Below, piece after piece: positions 57,801-64,000 of a stretch of DNA of 64,000 nt (positions are counted from its first letter, which is position 1; each line of letters begins with the position of its first letter). This DNA is from Lentinula raphanica (Eukaryota; Basidiomycota; Agaricomycetes; Agaricales; Omphalotaceae). Location of the stretch: the NCBI GenBank assembly GCA_027919835.1, contig JANVFP010000027.1:1-64000 (forward strand). Reading direction: 5' to 3'. The notes beneath the pieces are model-generated. The model was not told where the DNA came from. It did no database searches and was given only the letters and a program-made list of their open reading frames with translations. Both the position numbers and the translations under genes were made by a program.

Positions 57801-60800
57801 ACTGACAACATTGAGTAAATGTAATGTACATGGTATTTTTAGCACACCTAGTACCCTTAAAAACTCAGAACAATTTATATCACTCAATATGTTCAGTATA
57901 CTTAGTACTCATCACATTTAACACACTAAAACTCGGAACAGTACTTATATGTATCATACTTAACACAGTTGGCAATGAAAATACTCAAAACAGTGTTATC
58001 AGTCACTATACTTAATACACTTAACAGTCAAAAAGTCGGAATAATTTTACTTGATATACATAACACACTCATTGTTATACTACAACACACTTATAACAAT
58101 GAGTTTTGGGCGCTTATGGGTGCTTATTTGGTATTTTTGAGTCGAAATTCTTTAATAGCACACTCAATAATTTTTGTGTGGGGTTTATACTGTGTAAGGA
58201 TGTTGTTTATATCATACTACACTTGATACAATTTGGAGAACTCCAGATTACAGCCTGTGGGGCTGGCTATATTGTGATCTTTTGTGATATAACAGTGTTT
58301 TATGTAAATGTCAATGCATACACCCATGTTATGAAGTCAAACTGCGACTGGGTCATGGAAAGAGTCATCCTACAACCTATTCCATGCTAACTCTATGTGA
58401 TACAGCCAAGAGATCTGTAATGGGGGTAATTGAATATGACATCTATTGTTACATGTAGGTGTAGACATCTATAGTGTACATGAAACATGTACATATATAT
58501 CACAGAGTCCAATAGTCATAGTGAGTATCTGAACCATGTCCAGACACTTCTAGTAGACTGTAGGAGTCATTCCTTCATGAACCACTATCAGTATACTTGC
58601 ATTACATGGACATATGCATTGACATTTACATAAAACACTATTATATTTCAAAAGATCACAATATAGCCAGCCCCACAGGCTGTAATCTTGAGTTCTCCAA
58701 ATTGTATCAAGTGTAGTATGATATAAACAACATCCTTACACAGTATAAACCCCACACAAAAATTATTGAGTGTGCTATTAAAGAATTTCGACTCAAAAAT
58801 ACCAAATAAGCACCCATAAGCGCCCAAAACTCATTGTTATAAGTGTGTTGTAGTATAACAATGAGTGTGTTATGTATATCAAGTAAAATTATTCCGACTT
58901 TTTGACTGTTAAGTGTGTTAAGTATAGTGACTGATAACACTTGTTGTTATAAGTGTGTTGTAGTATAACAATGAGTGTGTTATGTATATCAAGTAAAATT
59001 ATTCCGACTTTTTGACTGTTAAGTGTGTTAAGTATAGTGACTGATAACACTGTTTTGAGTATTTTCATTGCCAACTGTGTTAAGTATGATACATATAAGT
59101 ACTGTTCCGAGTTTTAGTGTGTTAAATGTGATGAGTACTAAGTATACTGAACATATTGAGTGATATAAATTGTTCTGAGTTTTTAAGGGTACTAGGTGTG
59201 CTAAAAATACCATGTACATTACATTTACTCAATGTTGTCAGTTTGGTAGGATTCTTGAGTGATATAAGTGATTGAGGGTACTAGGGATGCTATAAATAGT
59301 ATATACATAATATATACTAACTATATAGTAAATCTGATAAGATTTGGAATGATGTTGTTTTTCAATTGTGTCGTGTAAATTTTTTTATTTTGCATTTTCA
59401 GGGCCAATGAGGCACCCCTAAATTTTTTGAGTATTTTTTATGATTTTTTCAGATTTTTGGCTACCAGATGAGATCAAGTTCTATTTTTAGCCCAATGAGG
59501 GTACTAGGATGCTAAATATAGCATATACATTATATATACTGACTATATAGTGGATTTGGTATGATTTGGAGTGACAAAAATTTTTACACTTGTCGCGTAT
59601 TTTTTTTTATTTTGCATTTTCAGGGCCAACAAGGCACCCCTGAATTTTTTGACTATTTTTAGGATTTTTTTCAGATTTTTTGCTACAAGATGACATCATC
59701 ATCAAAAATTTCCTTTTTTGGTAATTTTCGGATGCCTGGATCTGCAATAGGCTATATACCATCCCTACATATTTTTAGCATTTTTAGTGTTTTTTTTGGC
59801 TATTTTTAGCACCTAGATAGATCCTACAGCATTTTTTACCATATAAGGCTATTTTGTTTACATACCCCGATTTGACCTAATTAGGTTTTTTTGGGTTTTT
59901 TTGAATTTTTATAGTTTATCAGGATTTTTTACAAATGTACTGCTTATTTAATATCTGGATAATTATTAATTACCCAAAACAGTAAATATAGGTCAGATGT
60001 GACAGGTGGTGACAGGCATGCCCACCCCCCGGAGCCATTTCCGGAGCCCCCTCCGTGTCGTCACAACTATTTTCAAAAGCTCCTGGATAACTCATCAGGT
60101 CTTTTTACAAAAGCTTTACAGTATCAGCTGGTCGTTGACACTGCAAGCTACTCGAACTGCCTCAGTATCCACTACCCACGCCAAGATTCTTTCATTCGGC
60201 GAACTGGGAATCACTTTCGCGTTCGATCTGGAAATCGTAGTGAGGTGGTTGGCAACATTGCCTGACTGGAGAAGCTTCTTTACTCGCGCGCAGAACTGGT
60301 TGGACGTGATACTTGCTGTTGGATCGTCTATAATTCAGATCCCGGTTATCAAGGATTCGTCGGTGTACCCGTGGTTCACGATCTTCCAGCTCATGCGGTT
60401 CTACAGGGTGATCTTGGAGGTGCCTCGTATGAAACCTTTGTTGGTATGTCAATCCTTTGTGATGTCCGTACGGCCCATATCTGATTTCGTCGAAGCTGTC
60501 AGTGTTTGGTAACATGTATGGTCTTACCAACATGTCATTATTCCTCATATTGGTCAACTATCTGGCTGCTCTAGTCTCCACGCAGCTTCTTCGTGGTGAC
60601 ATGAGCTCCAATGATGCAGTGAACTTCGGTCAACTCTACAACGCTTTCCTTGGTGTCTATCAGGTGTTCTCATCAGAGAACTGGACTGATGTACTTTACA
60701 ACGCTGGTCAGGCCGAGCTCAAACTTGGACAGACGGTTCTTGTCGTGATTTTCATCAGCATGTGGCTATTGTTCGCTAACTGTGAGTTATTCGGTGACTC

Positions 60801-63535
60801 GGATATCAGCTTCTACTGATATCACCTCCGGAACGACCAGTCATCGTCCTGCAAATGTTCATCGCTGTCATCAACGAGAATTTCGAAGTTGCAGAGGAAC
60901 AAAAGAGGAGTCAGCAGGCGTCTCATTATTGGTCCACTCACCAGGTCCAAGCTGGAAAAGCTACCTGGGTGCGACGACTGAACCCTTATCGTTGGTTCAA
61001 AGCCAATCCGGTCAAAGTCAAGGTTGAGAACCTTCCTTCTAGCCTTGTTCTACCTATGCAGCAAGCCCTCGTCTCAGATTACAGCTCGAGCGGGGATAGT
61101 CGTCCTGTTCAGGTGAGGATAGTCTGACGCTTCTTGTTAGCTCTACTGGTATACTCATTCTGTATCAGACCAAAGTCGCTGTCGGTAGTGCAGGTGGCAA
61201 GTCTGGGATGCGGCATTATACAAAGAAATCCCTGTCAGCTCTGCAAAAGCTGTTCGGAGGAGACGATAAGGCGGACAATGTACCTCTCACCAATCTCAAA
61301 CATAACAGGAGCGAGACTTTGGGAGCTTTGGGAGATGAAGAAACTGAGCGTCATCTGTATGTGTGTTTTTCTCCTGGTCTTCGAGTGAAGCTAATCTTGG
61401 ACTAGGGAATTACTTGCCTCTGTAGCCCCAGAAACCATAAACTCCAGCGATATCAATGACGCTTTGTTCGAAAGAAGAGCACAGAAGGCTGATTTCATTC
61501 GAGATCATCCTACATACGACAAAACGTTCTGGATATTTTCTCAGCAAGATCCGATTCGACGATTCTGCCAACGCCTTGTTCAACCAGCCCATGGCGAACG
61601 TATATTTGGCCTTCCTACCTCGCACGTAGTCCATCCTATTTTCCAGGTCATCATCTTCCTCGCTGTGATTGGGGGAATCGTGACTTCATTGGTGGTCTGA
61701 GCCGTTTCACTCGATCGTTGAAGGCGCTAAGGGCTCTTCGTCTCATCACCTTGTTTGATCGCATGCGGAATTCATTCCAGTCACTCATCATCTCTGGTGC
61801 CAGTCGTATCTTCGATGCGGCCCTACTTGCCATCTTGTACATGATTCCATACGCCGTTTGGGGACTCAATATCTTCGCGGGCAAACTGACTACGTGCAAT
61901 GATGGTAACGCATCAGGCATGGATGACTGTACCAATGAGTACGTTAACACATACATCAACGATGCTTTTGGATATCCCGTACCTCGCGTTTGGGACAATC
62001 CTGCCCCTTCAACAAAGTTTTCTTTCGACAACTTCGGTTCCTCACTTCTCATCCTCTTCGAGATTGTATCTTTGGAAGGCTGGATCGATGTCATGCAAGC
62101 TGCCGCCAGTGCCGTCGGAGACGGTCTACAACCTCAGACGAACGCCTCACAATGGAATGCGTTGTTCTTCTTGATCTACAATCTGTTGGGTGGTGTTGTC
62201 ATCTTGACACTGTTCGTTAGGTAAATCCATGTCCTTGCTGATACAGAAACCAGAAACCTGAATCTCTCAATGTTCCTAGTATCATCATCGGAAACTTCAA
62301 ATCTAGGACCGGGTCGGCCCTCTTAACTCAGCCACAGAGGGAATGGATTGACCTACAAAAACTATTCAAGCGTCAAAGGCCTTCTAAAAGACCCCAGCGA
62401 AGACCTGTTTCTCGCATCCGCGCTTGGTGTTTTGACAGAGCTGTGCATAAACACGGCTGGTGGTCGAGATGCATGACGGTAATATTCACTATTCACGTTA
62501 TCATTCTGATGTATGTGCTCCTCGATATGGATCGTCACCTTCTTCAACTGACATAAAGCGCACAAGGACTCAAACCTACACGTCCACTACAATCACGGAA
62601 AGCATGAGAAGTGGGTCATACGAAAACTAGAATGCTCACAATCTAACTCAACAGCAGATGATTTCTTCCTTGGTATCATTCTGGTGTACATGATTGATGT
62701 GATTGTGCAACTCTATGGGCTTGGATGGAGGAGTTTCCGCGCTAACGGCTGGAATCTTTTCGACATTTTGGTGACCATGGGTAGTTTCGCGACGACATTC
62801 ATAGCTCGTTTTGGGAACATCGGCTTTCTTGGTCAGCAACTCCAGAAGTTATTCCTGGTGCTGGTAGCATTCAAGCTTGTGCAACGAACGAATAGCCTCA
62901 ATAAACTGTTCAAGACTGCGATGTGAGTGAATGGTATTCTCGGATGATACATCGTTCTTGACTAGCTGACATGTTCTGCAGAGCAAGTCTTCCATCTATA
63001 CTTACGCTCCTGCTGTTATGGTTAATTCTGTTCATGTTTTTCGCCATTCTTGACGTCGAGGTTTTTGGGCTAACAAAATGGCAATCTGGCGAAGATCGAG
63101 ACAGAAATTACTCTTCGATCAGCTCTGCACTGGTCATGTTGGCATTCATGTCCACAGGGTGAGCTTCGACACACAGGTCCTCCTTGTTTTAACTAACCCT
63201 TGGTACAGAGAAGGATGGAATCAATACATGCACGATTAGTGCGTCAATTTCAGAATCAAATCGAGATATAGAGCTGATATTTGTGCGATGATAGTGCGCT
63301 AGTTTATCCCCGTTGCTCGAATTCATCTGTTCAAGATGACGATTCTGACTGTGGAAGTTTTGGATGGGCGTTCACACTTTTCATTGCGTGGAACTTATTG
63401 AGCATGGTGAGTCCCTCGTCGCTCAGTTCAAAATTACACACACTAATGCCATTGTGACTAGTACATATTCGTGAACCTGTTCACTGGTATGGCTCGAAAT
63501 CTATTTTCTTGCTTCCGTTGCTAATTGTTACAACC
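54841..63535 (+). pseudogene. CCH1: Cch1 voltage-gated calcium channel alpha subunit, broken
   Basis: Exons carry landmarks of all four channel domains. WTEPTILLLIIVNAVVLTLQ, GYFHEWEDYVLFVLFVLFT and [19 protein letters not shown] belong to domain I. YGLTNMSLFLILVNYLAALV, VFSSENWTDVLYNAGQAEL and MFIAVINENFEVAEEQKRSQ belong to domain [22 protein letters not shown] and [19 protein letters not shown] belong to domain III. The domain IV part ends at FVNLFTG. Intact Cch1, with Mid1, mediates high-affinity Ca2+ uptake at the plasma membrane. Lesions: TGA at 55497 (CGA expected); one T missing in the run near 55673; two extra C near 55813; an in-exon loss around 61690 that joins GGIVTSL to the S4 helix; W2 at 56913-60130; and a 3' end cut inside an intron by an LTR at 63536. 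Much of domains II-IV stays open. Confidence 0.85.
56913..60130. mobile_element. Foldback element W2 (3,218 bp), nearly identical to W1
   Basis: The 7-bp duplication GTCGTTG lies at 56906-56912 and 60131-60137. Termini, arms, loop (about 58330-58610) and the internal 107-bp duplication are as in W1. The differences I noticed are one extra base in an A run (near 57248) and one in a T run (near 59605). In Cch1 orientation GTGAAG starts at 56924 and CTTTACAG ends at 60121. The 3,198-nt interval, if spliced, leaves CACAGGATACT joined to TATCAGCTG plus the second duplication, 27 nt without a stop. Clean removal of the element and one duplication restores ALASLTLQATRT in frame. Confidence 0.87.
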
Positions 63536-64000
63536 ATAATCTTCGGAGCTCCGTCGGAGCTTCACTCGGCGATTGGACTTAGAGATTTCCTGAATCTCTC
63601 TAGTCATGTCTAGCAGTGTCCGCCTTGTCCCTCCTTCCGATTCCGTCGGCGCATCGGTCTGGTCTTATACTTGATTATGATTTTATTGTTTTATTCTCTG
63701 ACAGCTCAGCTGACCTTTTATATTGATTTACTTTACAATAGCTTATTGTCTTTCTCACCTCCGATGCTGTAGTACCGAGATGTGTATCGTCTTATTGTAC
63801 TTTAGATTAGACTGACTATCCGTACAGTATATAAGGAGCCTGTACATACTTACATACCTCAGTTTTAATATCAACTTGGATTACCTCGTTAACGTTAACA
63901 CTCACCTCTGTGCTCTCGGTGTCGTCTTGATCGTTGATCACCGCCGACTCCGAACCTCCGTCGGACTTCGTACACGTTGTACTTGTCCTCCTCTGCTCTC
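63536..64000 (+). mobile_element. Start of an LTR retrotransposon long terminal repeat, truncated by window end
   Basis: The sequence starts TGTTACAACC, the usual TG start of a basidiomycete Ty3-type LTR, directly after CTAAT of a Cch1 intron (which lacks its acceptor). It includes imperfect GGAGCTCCGTCGGAGC-type inverted motifs, a TATA box at 63828, and a CT-rich stretch with CTCCGTCGGAC-like repeats to the edge. Neither the primer-binding site nor the 3' end is visible, so the type is provisional. Confidence 0.6.
63828..63834 (+). promoter_or_regulatory. TATA box of the putative LTR promoter
   Basis: TATATAA within CAGTATATAAGGAGCCTGT, about 290 bp into the LTR, the expected position for the U3 promoter. 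It is supported only by motif and position. Confidence 0.5.

Overview
The window looks like a repeat-rich, gene-poor stretch of a basidiomycete nuclear genome. Many short GT-AG introns (about 50-60 nt) interrupt the genes. The recognisable proteins fit a mushroom or rust-type fungus: a Plavaka-type transposase, an Ulp1-like protease, a TET/JBP-like dioxygenase, a DUF6532 protein, a NACHT-ankyrin NLR, cytoplasmic dynein heavy chain, eIF3a and the Cch1 calcium channel. The genus cannot be fixed from sequence alone.

Layout. 1-7.8 kb: minus-strand transposon cargo (frameshifted Plavaka-type transposase, then an Ulp1 protease with its catalytic residues present), with minisatellites in the non-coding parts. 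8.4-15.1 kb: decayed, reordered pieces of dynein heavy chain, split by a 615-bp inverted-repeat element filled with telomere-like CCCTAA repeats. 15.6-20.35 kb: a TET/JBP-like 2OG-Fe(II) dioxygenase with a long low-complexity N-terminus, frame-broken by a 62-bp tandem duplication. 21.7-24.6 kb: a zinc-finger fragment and a DUF6532 gene hit by a small element and a stop. 24.9-35.1 kb: a NACHT-ankyrin NLR gene (six exons inferred), a partial second copy of its 5' end, and several nested inverted-repeat elements. 36-47.7 kb: a large double palindrome built from a foldback element (called Z here) and an inverted copy of eIF3a's 3' flank. 47.7-52.4 kb: the C-terminal half of eIF3a, split by a second kind of foldback element (W1). 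54.8-63.5 kb: Cch1, split by a nearly identical W copy (W2), carrying further lesions and ending at an LTR at the right edge.

Most notable result. W1 and W2 (3,216 and 3,218 bp) are almost identical inverted-repeat elements with 7-bp target duplications, each inside a coding exon of a conserved gene. Their terminal repeats carry a GT donor on one end and an AG acceptor on the other, in either orientation. Splicing at these sites would remove about 3.2 kb and leave 20 nt of element plus the 7-nt duplication. That is 27 nt, or nine in-frame codons without a stop. This would make W a giant, orientation-independent, introner-like transposon. Splicing is an inference; the ends, duplications and frame arithmetic are read directly. 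W shares its core with Z, which has different termini and lacks the splice design.

The other theme is decay. Dynein, eIF3a and Cch1 are normally important genes, but all are broken here, so intact copies probably exist elsewhere. Several stops look like C-to-T changes, and some frameshifts lie in homopolymers and could be assembly errors.
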